Below, in pieces: positions 20,786 to 30,336 of a stretch of DNA of 64,000 nucleotides. Source of the DNA: Pycnococcus provasolii. Taxonomy: Eukaryota; Chlorophyta; Pseudoscourfieldiophyceae; Pseudoscourfieldiales; Pycnococcaceae. The notes under the pieces were generated by a model. That model saw only the letters and a list, made by a program, of their open reading frames with translations. It did no database searches and was not told the DNA's origin. The position numbers were made by a program, and so were the translations under genes. Position 1 is the first letter of the stretch; every line of letters starts with the position of its first letter. The stretch spans positions 558,001 to 622,000 of the forward strand of contig OW568867.1 of assembly GCA_938743325.2 (NCBI GenBank), given 5' to 3'.

Positions 20786-22723
20786 ATGCCGGACGGCTAC
20801 GAGGTCTTGCACACCAAGTCCCAGGATGCGCGCGCGCGTGCAGCCGGGACGCGAGCCAAGGTGTGCCTCGCGCAGTACAGCACGCTCGACAAGAAGGCTG
20901 CGAAAAAAGCAGCCAAGCAAGCCGCCAAGGAACTCAAGGCGTTCGTCGAGGAACAGGAGGCGCTCGAGGCGGAGGCGCGCGAACAGTTCAGAATCTACGA
21001 CAGCGACCAGAGCGGGAACATCGACATTGCCGAGCTCGCGAACGTCACCAAGGGCATGGGCATCTTCGACGACATTGACGACCCGGAGGACCCGGAGAAT
21101 GACAACAACAAAAACGCCATCATCGAGAACGGAATGAGGGACTTCGACGACGACCGCGACGGTAAGCTCGACTTCAAGGAGTTCTGCATGCTGTACAACA
21201 AGTTCGTCACCGAGCGAGACCTGCTCGAATTCGAGGCGCCCTCCAAGTACAAGCCGCCGCCGTACCTCGAGGGCAGGGACCCGAACCAAGTCAAGGCTCT
21301 GCAGGAGCTGCTCAAGACGAGCATCTTCGCCGTTCGACGAAAGGGGGAGAGCAAGGACTTCTTCGACAACGCCAAAATCAGGACCAAGGCTTTCAAGCTC
21401 GACTGGAAGCGCATGACCAAGTCGCCGTCGTGGACAAACCTGCTCGAGGTGTTCGACCTAGGCGAGTTTGACAAGAACGACAAAAAGTTCAAGCCGAAGA
21501 AGAAGGAGGTGAAGCAAATCAAGAAGATGATGCTGCGTGAGTGGACGCTGCTCAACGACATCTTCACCTTCTACACGTGCAAGGCTCTCGAGGGCGCCGT
21601 CGCGTCGATGGACTTGGACGAGTGGATGAAGTTCACACACGCCGCGGGATTTCGCCAGGGCAAGTTCAACCGCAAGAAGCCGGAGTGGGGAATCATGGAC
21701 CTCAAGGCTTGCTTCGACGAGGTGAACGTCGAGGCGGAGGCGACGAAGAAGAAGGCGAAGAAGGAGAACGAGGTGAACCCGGACGACCAGATGATGCGCT
21801 TCGAGTTCATGGAGGGCGTGCTCCGAATGATGCTGCGCTTCGAGGTGGAGGACGCCAACCCGAAGATCGCCGTGCGCATTGACGGCTTCCTCAGGTTCCT
21901 TCGGAAAAATCTCGAGCGCGAGTGCCCTGCGAGCATGCTCGACAGAAACGTGTACCGCATCGACCGTCTCTACCATCAGAGCGCACTGGAGGTGCTGTTC
22001 GCATTCCAGCGCGAGTTGAGGGCTATGTACGCGCTCATGGTGGGGCCCGACTTCATGCCCGCCACTCTGCAGGAGTGGATGTGGTTGTGCACTCGGCTCG
22101 ACATCATCGACGATAGAAAGGGGCGACGAATCACAGACCGAGAGCTTCACATGATGTTCATGTGGAGCCAAATGCTGAACAAGGATGAGATCAAGGGCCG
22201 CGACAAGGCGTACACGCTGTCGTTCGACGAATTCCTCGAGGTCGTATGCCGCATGGGCGACACGAAGGACCTTCCCACGGCGGAAGATCTGAAGAAGCAC
22301 GGCTTTGGCAACACGGTCGAGGCTATTGAGGATGCGATTGCGCGTCAGGAGGCAGAGCCTCGGCCGCTTGATCCGCTCATCCCTCGGCGGCCGAGCTCGG
22401 ACTTCTGGGCTTTGCATACAACTCACACGCAGACGTCCGGGGAACGCCTCAAGTCGATGCTCGATTACATGTTTGCCATGATTTCGCCAGGATGCGGCTC
22501 CGTGCTGCTAGGCACATTCAAATCGGAGGTTTTCCAGAAGGACATGTCGGATGAATTCTCGGAAATCTTTCGGGGTGCCAAATTCCCGCTTGAGCAAGTC
22601 AATAAGACGACGGAAGATGAGCTCAAGGAGTTGGCGGCAAAGGAGGCTGAGGAATTGAAGAAGGCTGGAGCTAAGGCGGAACCCATCGGACCGAGCGGTC
22701 ACGTGAACGTTCATCATAAGTGA
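20786..22723 (+). CDS. Large EF-hand protein, probably axonemal or cytoskeletal
   Basis: 645 codons, intact. After an Ala/Lys-rich helix come two canonical EF-hand loops: DSDQSGNIDIAE at about residue 71 and DDDRDGKLDFKE at about residue 119. The rest is helical, with further EF-hand-like helices but degenerate loops (WMKFTHAAGF near 280; FEFMEGVLRMMLRFEVED near 335; an LSFDEFLEVVCRMGD segment near 478). The C-terminal 60 residues are a charged helix. Large single-exon EF-hand proteins of this build occur among ciliary proteins, and the neighbourhood has kinesin-9 and dynein genes. A calcium-responsive ciliary role is therefore plausible but not shown. I do not recognise an exact orthologue. 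Confidence 0.8.
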   Translation: MPDGYEVLHTKSQDARARAAGTRAKVCLAQYSTLDKKAAKKAAKQAAKELKAFVEEQEALEAEAREQFRIYDSDQSGNIDIAELANVTKGMGIFDDIDDPEDPENDNNKNAIIENGMRDFDDDRDGKLDFKEFCMLYNKFVTERDLLEFEAPSKYKPPPYLEGRDPNQVKALQELLKTSIFAVRRKGESKDFFDNAKIRTKAFKLDWKRMTKSPSWTNLLEVFDLGEFDKNDKKFKPKKKEVKQIKKMMLREWTLLNDIFTFYTCKALEGAVASMDLDEWMKFTHAAGFRQGKFNRKKPEWGIMDLKACFDEVNVEAEATKKKAKKENEVNPDDQMMRFEFMEGVLRMMLRFEVEDANPKIAVRIDGFLRFLRKNLERECPASMLDRNVYRIDRLYHQSALEVLFAFQRELRAMYALMVGPDFMPATLQEWMWLCTRLDIIDDRKGRRITDRELHMMFMWSQMLNKDEIKGRDKAYTLSFDEFLEVVCRMGDTKDLPTAEDLKKHGFGNTVEAIEDAIARQEAEPRPLDPLIPRRPSSDFWALHTTHTQTSGERLKSMLDYMFAMISPGCGSVLLGTFKSEVFQKDMSDEFSEIFRGAKFPLEQVNKTTEDELKELAAKEAEELKKAGAKAEPIGPSGHVNVHHK

Positions 22724-23640
22724 TGAGTGCCAAGCAAGCCTTGAGGTAACGAATTCTTCCTTTTGAAGCAGACACTTCTTCCACACCAACCCCTAGCTTA
22801 TGATACTCAACCCTAACCCTAACCCTTGGCCGTTCTTTTTGACTTTTCCCAGTCGGTTGGTTGAGTGGTTGGGCACATTCCCGTATTAAAGTTTTATTGT
22901 TTCAACGGGTCCTTGCCAACTCTCCAAGGCCAACTCTCCAAGGCTGTGGAGAGACGTGAAGGCGACGGCGAAGGGACCCAAAGGAGTCCCACCCAACGGG
23001 TGCGAGAACGAACATTAGACGTGACGGCCGGCGAGGAACTGCATAATACTACCTTTACAATATTGCGTTGGTCCGAGAATTGTACTCCAGTGTCGTTGAC
23101 ATGTTCGCGGACACTTGCTTGTCGCTTGAATGCATTCAAGCGCGCACTGTACTCGGCGAGTCTTTCGTAACCGCGTCCGTGCTGCAAAACAGTCACCATC
23201 TTACTCGGCGCACGGCCAACGTTGTCCTCGTAAGGAACCACCGTCACAGACCTTGCGCACCTTGCGCACCTTGCGAGTGCGTCAACGCCGGTGTCCTGAG
23301 GCGTACTCCACGAGCTTGCTATTCGCGGACGCGCTCCTCTTCACGCTCCACGCGTTCGCGTTCACGCCTTGCGTCTGCAAGACGCGCGCTTCGTCGTGTA
23401 GCGACTTGCCACTCGGCGCAAAAGGCCCGGGCCAAAAGGCCCGGGCCCCCTTTCCCGGAATCCCACTCAACGTGGTATCCCGGCAATACCCTCCCAGGGA
23501 ATCTCCCGCGGAGGAAGGGGGGGGGGAGCCGCGTGCGCGCGCGAGTGAATTCCTCCGAGCACCCTATTTTCCAGCACACACCACACCAAATACTGTACCG
23601 TTCGTCTCAAACTTGAACGAAATTCATCTTGTTTGTAACC
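22724..23640. other. Spacer upstream of TXNDC9, with a possible small minus-strand gene
   Basis: Telomere-type CCCTAA units lie at 22808-22827. A CCAACTCTCCAAGG duplication occurs near 22915-22942, a CTTGCGCAC repeat near 23252-23270, and GGCCCGGG near 23426-23448. The only protein-like stretch is the minus-strand frame listed next. Confidence 0.5.
22894..23247 (-). CDS. Possible small hypothetical protein
   Basis: A minus-strand frame from the ATG at 23247 reads like real protein for its first 60 or so residues, including YERLAEYSARLNAFKRQ and VREHVNDTGVQFSDQRN. It then becomes Ser/Arg-rich and unconvincing. A GTAGTA possible donor near 23055 and a CACAG acceptor near 22945 hint at an intron, which I could not confirm. 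No family is recognised. Confidence 0.3.
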   Translation of the reverse strand: MTVVPYEDNVGRAPSKMVTVLQHGRGYERLAEYSARLNAFKRQASVREHVNDTGVQFSDQRNIVKVVLCSSSPAVTSNVRSRTRWVGLLWVPSPSPSRLSTALESWPWRVGKDPLKQ

Positions 23641-24324
23641 ATGGAGGCGCAGATGCAGGCTTTGGTCGAGCAGCAGCTCATGTCCGTCGCGGCGAAAGTC
23701 GAGGAGCAGGTGGACGACGAGCTGCACCGCCTCAACAACCTCGACGGCGAGGATATCGAAAAGCTGCGAGGTGATCGAATCAAACAGATGAAAAAAGCGG
23801 CGGAGAAGAGAGCGGAGTGGATCGCCAAGGGACACGGCGAGTACCGCGAAATATACACCGAAAAGGAGTTCTTCGCAGAGATGAAAAACGAGCGGCGCAT
23901 GGTCTGCCACTTCTTCAGGGACAACTGGCCGTGCAAGGTGATGGACAAGCACCTTCAGGCACTCACGCAAAAGCACATTGAGACCAAGTTTGTCAAGATC
24001 AACGCGGAGAAGGCGCCCTTCCTCGTCGACAGGCTGAAGATCTGGATGCTGCCCACGCTTGCCGTCGTTAAAAACGAAAAGACGACAGACTACATCGTGG
24101 GGTTCGACGAACTCGGTGGCGTGGACGAGTTTCCCACCGAGGTTCTCGCGATGCGACTCGGCGCGGCGGGTGCTATCGAATATAAGGAGGGGGAGGAGTA
24201 CGGTACGGCAGGTTACAGCAACAAGGCGATGCTCGGCGGGAATGTGCGCGAGCAGCGCATGTCCGCCATTCGAAAGGGTGGGGCTGCACGCGACGAGGAT
24301 GACGAGGACAGCGACTTTGACTGA
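23641..24324 (+). CDS. Thioredoxin-domain protein 9 / phosducin-like protein 3 (TXNDC9/PLP3)
   Basis: 227 codons from the ACCATGG context at 23641. An N-terminal helix (about 1-80) is followed by a thioredoxin fold (about 85-190) with VCHFFRDNWPCKVMDKHL. The usual CxxC is not present, as is normal for this family. Then come FVKINAEKAPFLVDRLKIWM and LPTLAVVKN. The protein ends in an acidic tail (DEDDEDSDFD). PLP3/TXNDC9 proteins assist the cytosolic CCT/TRiC chaperonin in folding tubulin and actin. The gene converges on eIF3e across a 159-bp spacer. Confidence 0.9.
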   Translation: MEAQMQALVEQQLMSVAAKVEEQVDDELHRLNNLDGEDIEKLRGDRIKQMKKAAEKRAEWIAKGHGEYREIYTEKEFFAEMKNERRMVCHFFRDNWPCKVMDKHLQALTQKHIETKFVKINAEKAPFLVDRLKIWMLPTLAVVKNEKTTDYIVGFDELGGVDEFPTEVLAMRLGAAGAIEYKEGEEYGTAGYSNKAMLGGNVREQRMSAIRKGGAARDEDDEDSDFD

Positions 24325-24406
24325 ATACAGTATCTTTTCACCCTCTTACTAATGAATGGTTTGTTGTGTTTGTGTAAGTCGAATCCAAAACAAGTGTGTG
24401 TTTGTT

Positions 24407-24407
<1 letters not shown>

Positions 24408-24446
<39 letters not shown>

Positions 24447-24448
24447 TG
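24408..24448 (+). repeat. (GT)n microsatellite in a convergent spacer
   Basis: About 17 GT units lie between the stops of the TXNDC9 and eIF3e genes. Confidence 0.9.
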
Positions 24449-24483
24449 TGTTGATATGCTGTGGTGTGATGTTACCACCAATC

Positions 24484-25830
24484 TTACGCCACCGCGTAAC
24501 CACGGCTATGAACCGCCGCCGCGATCGCCTCCGTGCGCTGGTGCAATCCCTTGACACGCTCGACGATGCGGTCCATAGGCGTAGGATAAGGCGATGCCAT
24601 GACAACAACACCTCGCTCCGCGTCAAGGCGCGCCGAGATGCGATCGGAACGAATCATCTCCAAGATCCACCTCTCAGCCTCGTCCACACCCATGCCAAGC
24701 GTTCCCGCAAACTCAGACAGGTCGATCGTCTTGTGCACTCGGCAGTAGCTCTCGAAGATGTACATGCGCGAATTTTCCGCAAACTCCTGTCGCAGCCCGA
24801 CGAGGAAAAAGTCTGAAGCGAGCACGGCGTCACATGCCGCGAGCGTCGCCTGCGCCTCCTCGAGGTCGTGCCTGACGTAAAGCGCCTCCAAGAATGCGCA
24901 GATGGGATCCTGTTTTGTCGACTCCTCCTCGCCCGACGCGGCAAGCGCGTCCGCCGTCTCCTGAGCCACAGCGTTGACGACCGCGGGGATGAGGGCGCGC
25001 CTTCGGCGGTTGCACAGCGCGGCGGCTGCGAGATATCTGAGCAGGTGCCTCGCGTTCGTCTGGATCGTGTTGAGGTACCTTTCGTTCAAGAAGAGGTCCA
25101 AAATCGCGTTTCTTCCGTTTTCGTGGTTGAAGAAGACGAACAGCGACCAGTGCGCGAGCCACGTGCGCTGTTGGAGCTGCTCGACGGCGGACGGGAAGTG
25201 CGTCGCGTCGATGACATCCTTGAGTCGCATGAGGTCTTCCATGGCCTCACCCCAGTTTTGCATGAGAATTTCCGCGGCGAACTTTCCCCAGAGCGCCTTG
25301 AAGCTCTTTTCTGCGTCACGCGCGATGGTGCGGTAGAAGTACAGGAATTCCGCCGCGACGCTGTAGTTTCCGCACTCGTACTGAAACTTGGCGTACTTGT
25401 ACAGAGCCTCGACATCCTCCGACCCGATTCCGTGCTCGGTTTGTAGGAACGCGAGCGTCGCATCGCGGTCTGTTCCCGATGACCTGAGCGCCTTGACACG
25501 TTCCGGGTCAGAGAGAAACTCCACAACCCGTGACGCCGCCTGCTTAAGCGTTTTCAGCTCGGTGACAACAACGAGACGCCGTTCTTTCATTTGCGCAGGA
25601 ACCACGTCAGAACCTCCTCCCTTGGAGTGAAGGTGTTTGTAGATATCCATAGCAAAATCAACCATATTCGTTTGACTGAGCAGTGAGATTTTCGCTTCGA
25701 GGAGATCACTATCGGGATAGATGGCGAGTGCTTGGATAAACTCCAGCAGCGGGAACACGAGGTGACGATCCAAGTACGGGGCGAGCGAATGAGTCAAGTC
25801 CCACGGAGCTGGGACGGAAGCTGACGCCAT
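24484..25830 (-). CDS. Translation initiation factor eIF3 subunit e (INT6)
   Basis: 448 codons from the ATG at 25830, close to the usual 440-450. The upstream extension of the open frame is proline-rich and unlikely to be translated. The start (WDLTHSLAPYLDRHLVFPLLEFI) is the conserved eIF3e N-terminal helix pair. The helical middle includes YECGNYSVAAEFLYFYR and NWGEAMEDLMRLKDVID. The C-terminal PCI/winged-helix part includes YIFESYCRVHKTIDLSEFA and WILEMIRSDRISARLDAERG. eIF3e is a core subunit of the eIF3 complex on the 40S ribosome. Confidence 0.94.
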   Translation of the reverse strand: MASASVPAPWDLTHSLAPYLDRHLVFPLLEFIQALAIYPDSDLLEAKISLLSQTNMVDFAMDIYKHLHSKGGGSDVVPAQMKERRLVVVTELKTLKQAASRVVEFLSDPERVKALRSSGTDRDATLAFLQTEHGIGSEDVEALYKYAKFQYECGNYSVAAEFLYFYRTIARDAEKSFKALWGKFAAEILMQNWGEAMEDLMRLKDVIDATHFPSAVEQLQQRTWLAHWSLFVFFNHENGRNAILDLFLNERYLNTIQTNARHLLRYLAAAALCNRRRRALIPAVVNAVAQETADALAASGEEESTKQDPICAFLEALYVRHDLEEAQATLAACDAVLASDFFLVGLRQEFAENSRMYIFESYCRVHKTIDLSEFAGTLGMGVDEAERWILEMIRSDRISARLDAERGVVVMASPYPTPMDRIVERVKGLHQRTEAIAAAVHSRGYAVA

Positions 25831-26134
25831 GGCTGCCGATGCGATGAAGATGAACGCCCCAGGGACCCGGTGGCGGCGGAGGGGAGGGTTTGGGTGGTAT
25901 GGAAAAGATGGTGAAAGGGGGGGGGGGGGGGGGGGCACACTACAACACTCCTACCAAATAGGGGGAACTGGGGATCCCCCTGTGCCTGGATACCGGGCCT
26001 TGTTGGATTTGAGTTCGGTTTAGTTAGGGTTAGGGTTAGGGTTAGGGTTAGGGCTAGGGTTAGGGTTACGGGTTCCCGTTCGGCCCTTTCCTTTTCCTTT
26101 TCTTTCCCTCTGCCTCTGCCAATAATCTTTTGCC
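25831..26134. other. Spacer between divergent eIF3e and AlaX genes
   Basis: It contains a G-run at about 25918-25936 and the telomere-type array at 26021-26070. Both gene starts are fed from this 303-bp region. Confidence 0.6.
26021..26070 (+). repeat. Interstitial telomere-type array (TTAGGG)n, about seven units
   Basis: TTAGGG units with one CTAGGG variant end about 65 bp upstream of the AlaX start. Confidence 0.93.
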
Positions 26135-27085
26135 ATGATGGCGTGGCGCTGGTTCGACGCGCGATCTGTCTCTATGGCGAGTTCTCACGCACCTGCAAAA
26201 GATGGCGCATCCCGTGGCGTTGCGGCGCACTCGTCGCGTCAGCACCAGTCGTCAAGTGCCAACACCCCGTCAGTCTCGTCCCCCTCAAGGTCCACCTCAG
26301 GGTTGGAGTGCAGGGTCGGCACTTCCCTGCTTTACTTGGATGATACACACATGCTTACATGGAACGCAACTGTCACGGACGTCGTCGTCGTCGCAGAAGA
26401 AGGCATGGGTTCTCGTTTCAAACTCGCACTCGACGCGACCATCTTCTATCCGGCGGGAGGGGGGCAGCCGTGTGACACGGGTACCATCGCGACGAAAGAG
26501 GGCGGCAGACTTCAAGTCAGAGATGTGAAAAAGGTGGGCGAGGTCGTGTGGCACGAAGTTGAGGGTGACGGCGCGGCAGGAGTTCCGCGTGCGAACGACG
26601 AAGTTCAACTTCAAGTCGACGAAACGACTCGAATGCTACACGCGAGACTGCACTCAGCCGGTCACTTGCTCGACGTCGCGATGATCAGAGCGGGGTTCCC
26701 TCACGACGTGCTCGTTCCGACGAAGGGCCTTCACACGCCGTCGCAGGCGTACGTCGAGTACAAGGGAAAGATAACTCCTGATGAAGCGTCGTCGCTTCCT
26801 GCAACTCTCACGTCCATTCTCGCGGAGTTGGTGCGTTCAGGCGGCGTTGTTCGCGCGGAGGAGATGAGTTACGACGCCGCGAACGTCGCGTGTGCGAGCA
26901 TGGGCGGTCTTCCCGGCTACATAGAGAAGGGTGCGACACCTCGCATTGTGACTATGGTGGATGACGCGTGTCCCTGCGGTGGCACGCACGTCGTGGACGT
27001 ACGCGACATCAGAGGCGTGAGCGTCACCGGCGTGCGCGTCAAGAAAGGCGTCACCCGAGTCAGCTACGAGCTGATCGACGAGTAA
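26135..27085 (+). CDS. AlaX-type alanyl-tRNA editing protein
   Basis: 316 codons; ATGs at 26138 and 26174 are alternatives. The editing domain begins near residue 60. It shows FYPAGGGQPCDTG, the zinc-ligand motif HxxxH in RLHSAGHLLD (about residue 170), and the second metal motif CPCGGTHVVDV (about residue 283). These are the hallmarks of free-standing AlaX/AlaRS editing domains, which hydrolyse mischarged Ser- or Gly-tRNA(Ala). The first 50 residues are Ser/Ala/Arg-rich and could be an organelle-targeting sequence. There is no aminoacylation domain, so it acts in trans. Confidence 0.9.
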   Translation: MMAWRWFDARSVSMASSHAPAKDGASRGVAAHSSRQHQSSSANTPSVSSPSRSTSGLECRVGTSLLYLDDTHMLTWNATVTDVVVVAEEGMGSRFKLALDATIFYPAGGGQPCDTGTIATKEGGRLQVRDVKKVGEVVWHEVEGDGAAGVPRANDEVQLQVDETTRMLHARLHSAGHLLDVAMIRAGFPHDVLVPTKGLHTPSQAYVEYKGKITPDEASSLPATLTSILAELVRSGGVVRAEEMSYDAANVACASMGGLPGYIEKGATPRIVTMVDDACPCGGTHVVDVRDIRGVSVTGVRVKKGVTRVSYELIDE

Positions 27086-28110
27086 ATTAAAAAGTAAGTT
27101 ACATTCTTTTTTCACAAAAGCGCAACTGACATTGGATTGTTTGGAGCTTCGAAAAATATTCTGGGATGTGTGTGGAGACTCCTGTTCATCTACTAACGTT
27201 AAGCCACCTTCTCAAAGAACGCTTCGTGTGATCGTGTCCTCCTGGTCGAGCTCCTCAACCCTAAGAAGTTGGAGTTGAGCTCGTGCAACCTCCTCTCGAC
27301 CTTACGCTTTACTCTTTCTTTTTCAGACATAGCAACACAACTTAAGACATAGTTTTTCACTATCGTAGTACTACAAACTCAAGCCTAAAAAAAAGTCACA
27401 CACTTGTTGTCTTAGGCTCTGGTATAGTGGTAAGGTTAGACTGCTTTTCCTAAACCCGTAGAAGATCGGAGGCGTAACTAACCCTTCGTAACCCCTTCTT
27501 TTGCCATGTAAACTTTATGTTCCGTGATCCGTCGATTCACCAACCTCCAGGTCGAACAAGGTGGTCGAACAAGGTGGTCGAACAAGCACCTGATTCACAC
27601 TGCATTTCCGTCCAACAACGTCGTTCGAACAAGCACAAGACCTAAGCACAAGCACAAGCACAAGCACAAGGCGGATGTGGACCAAAATCTTACACACGCC
27701 ACACCTTACCACCTTACACACGCCACACCTTACCACCTTACCAACCCTAGTACTAACTACTAAGAACTACTTTACAGGACAGGACAGGGGGACAGGGGGA
27801 TGACTGGGATGCCGCTCGTCCCTCAGGCCTCCGCATGGACCGTTCAAACCCAAAGAGATTTGGCAGGGATGAGTCGGACGAGCCTGAGGTGGATCTTTTT
27901 CAAAGCCGCTGTTTCCAACCCCCCTGTGAGGGAATTGAATTAGTTTACGGCCCCCCGTCACGTGGTCCCTACTAAACTTTACCTTACCCCAGACTGCCAG
28001 ACGCTTGTGAGCCTTGTGATCGATCGCCCCATCACGTCCCATCACTCGCACCCTGGGTGGACCCATCATATCTTTTTGTTATCTTCATTCTCGTTTTTTC
28101 CTTGAACACC
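27086..28110. other. 1-kb spacer with tandem duplications
   Basis: No gene is recognised. Three copies of a GGTCGAACAAGGT word lie at about 27550-27585, a CACAAG run at about 27630-27668, and two copies of a 27-bp ACACGCCACACCTTACCACCT-type unit at about 27688-27742. A tRNA-like A-box at 27420-27435 has no matching fold. Confidence 0.6.
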
Positions 28111-29153
28111 ATGCTTGCTCTCCGCTCTGTTAGTAGTGTTCGTGGCGTCCCTGCCCTTCCCATGTCTGCTCGTGCTCGTGCTCCGGGGGGTTCGTCCTCG
28201 AGGCGTGCATCGGGGCGTCATTCGGTTCGCATTTGCGCGAACGTCTCTGGCCTTCCCGATGTCGCGGAAGGACAGTGGCCCATTGGACGTACCCTGCGTG
28301 AACGTTCGCCGAGCCAGATCCTCAACAACTTCGTCTCAGGCGTGCGACCCGGAGCGTTCAGGCGCGAAAACGAACTCTTCTCGGGACGAATTGCCATGCT
28401 CGGTTTCCTCGCCGCAGTCGTCAACGAGGCGCAGACGGGAAAGGGAATCCTCGAGCAGCTTAACGCGGAGACGGGCGCGAGCGTGATTCTGGAGGAAGAC
28501 CTTCTGCTCTTCCAAATTGGAATCATCCTCGTGCTCGCATTCACGGGAATAACCACGGGAGGACAAGTAAGTCTACCTCTAATAAACCAAGTCATGTTGT
28601 GCATAGAAACAACAAAACTAACCAAACACACACGAAATAAACCAGCCGTGGCAGGACCTCGTGAACAAGGATGGAAAGGATGCGCAGGTGTACACCATCA
28701 AGGAGGATGGACTCCTCAAGTACTTCATCCAAGTGCTCGGACTCAACACGGACGGACCCGTTTTCGGTGCTAACGCGAACAATGAGCTCTTCCTTGGACG
28801 CCTTGCGATGATCGGATTCGCAGTGTCGACGTTCCTTGACGCGCTCGGACCGGACCGTGGACTGGGTCCGCTAGCTCAGCTTGGTAAGTCTTCAATTGAA
28901 TCCATTTCCGTTGCGGATCCACGACAATCACTAACAACAACCAAAAACAAAATATACAGGTCTGGAGACGGGACCGGAGGCGCTCGGCATCGAGGAGTTC
29001 CTCACCGCGAATGCAGTCTTCTTCTTCCTCGCCGCGCTCTACCCTGTCGTGAACATGCCCAAGGATGGAAGCACCGCGCGCAAGGCGGCGCCAAAGAAGG
29101 CGCCAAAGAAGAAGATTGCGGCGCCCGCCAAGAAGAAGCTCTTCGGCCGCTAA
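28111..29153 (+). CDS. PSBS: Photosystem II 22 kDa protein PsbS
   Basis: The model is join(28111..28566,28646..28883,28960..29153), 295 residues, with two short introns (79 and 76 bp, GTAAGT donors) and an exact codon total. Residues 1-50 are a Ser/Arg/Ala-rich plastid transit peptide. Two repeated halves follow, each with the LHC-superfamily signature: NELFSGRIAMLGF then TGKGILEQLNAETG, and NELFLGRLAMIGF then GLGPLAQLG. That gives four predicted membrane helices and the GPVFG motif before the second half. The TGKG-LxQLNxETG pattern separates PsbS from ordinary light-harvesting proteins. PsbS senses lumen acidification and triggers energy-dependent quenching of photosystem II antennae. The C-terminal tail is unusually Lys/Ala/Pro-rich. 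Confidence 0.92.
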
Positions 29154-30336
29154 ATGTTGCAAAGGAAAAAGAAAAAGAAATCCGAAAGGGAGTTGTGCAA
29201 AAAAGAACTGTAAGGAGTTGACGATTGGCAGAGAAATCGGTGAGGAGGAGAGTTTTCCTCAGTTTTTTGGAATAAACCCGATGAGTAAATACAGGAAAAA
29301 GTGCTTGTTTACAAATAATTCACGTTACCACCAGTTATGAATTCTCCCCCGCTCGTCGTCTCACTGTTGGTGCTGGTGGTGGTGGTAACGGTGGTGATGG
29401 TACCGGTGGTGGTGGCAGTGGCGGTAGAGGTGGCACCGGAGGCTGAGGCGGCGCGTCATATTCGTGCACAACAGTCGGTGAACCGGTCACATTCTGCTTC
29501 ACAATTTCCGTTCACGAGCATTTTGGTGAATGGTGAGTTGGTGACGGACTGACGGCTGGGGTGCTGTGAAGTTGCATCCGTATAGGCACGTTTCCACTCC
29601 GTCGCATTGAGCTGAACGCTGAAAACGTGAGAGCAGTTACGCAGAGCGCAAGCCACAACTAAGCGCATGCAGCAAGAAACACGCGGCGTCCCAAGGAGGA
29701 CGACGACGGCCATCTATGTATCTCTCCGTCTGCGCGTGCGTTATACCAACTATGTTTACGCTTGGTGTGGGACTGGGGGGAGGGGAAGTCATTACCGAAT
29801 ATGCGTTCCGAGAATCCTTCCCCGGCCGCAGTTTGTTTGTTTGGACCGGCAGGCTTGACCACCCTAAAGGTATGATGTAACCTTACGATAGAAGGACAGG
29901 TACTTCCTAAAGGTAGGAGGAGGTGGTCAGGTGCCTCGAGGCTCGTACCTAACCTTAAGTTATAAAGTAAAGTAAAATTTTAAGGTGGTGTCACTGGTCA
30001 AGTGGTCAGGTGGGTGAGGTGGTCAGGTCAGGCATCAGGAGGGGCCGTCCTCCTCCCTGAGGACTTTCTTTCAGGCTGTCCCCGGGGTCCGCCCTGTCCT
30101 GATTTCTCCGGATAGAACCACCTGATTGATGGGTGGCGAACCTTGCCATATTTTTGCCTGTATTTTACAGCGCCATTATTATCCTCTACTTGGGGCATCC
30201 GTGTCTTGGTGGTACCGTAAACTTTAGTGTGTTGTTCTTGACGGCGGCGGCGGCGGCGGCGTGCTGTACTGTACTGTGGTACCTTAAACTGGTACCGTAC
30301 TCTTAGCTTGGTTTCTTAAGCTTGGTTTTTTAACCT
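29154..30336. other. 1.2-kb spacer without a recognisable gene
   Basis: Short frames occur but none looks like protein beyond repeats. There is a GGTGGTGG-rich run at about 29370-29450, GGTCAGGT repeats at about 29990-30030, and a (CGG)n run at about 30242-30260 near the start of the next gene. Confidence 0.55.

Noticed and set aside
27415-27480. tRNA-like A-box (TGGTATAGTGGTAAG)
   Set aside because: No matching B-box, anticodon stem or acceptor stem can be paired around it.
29337-29552. Hydrophobic Val-rich small frame that could be a membrane peptide
   Set aside because: It is created by a GGTGGTGG/GTGGTAACGG repeat and has no support beyond composition.
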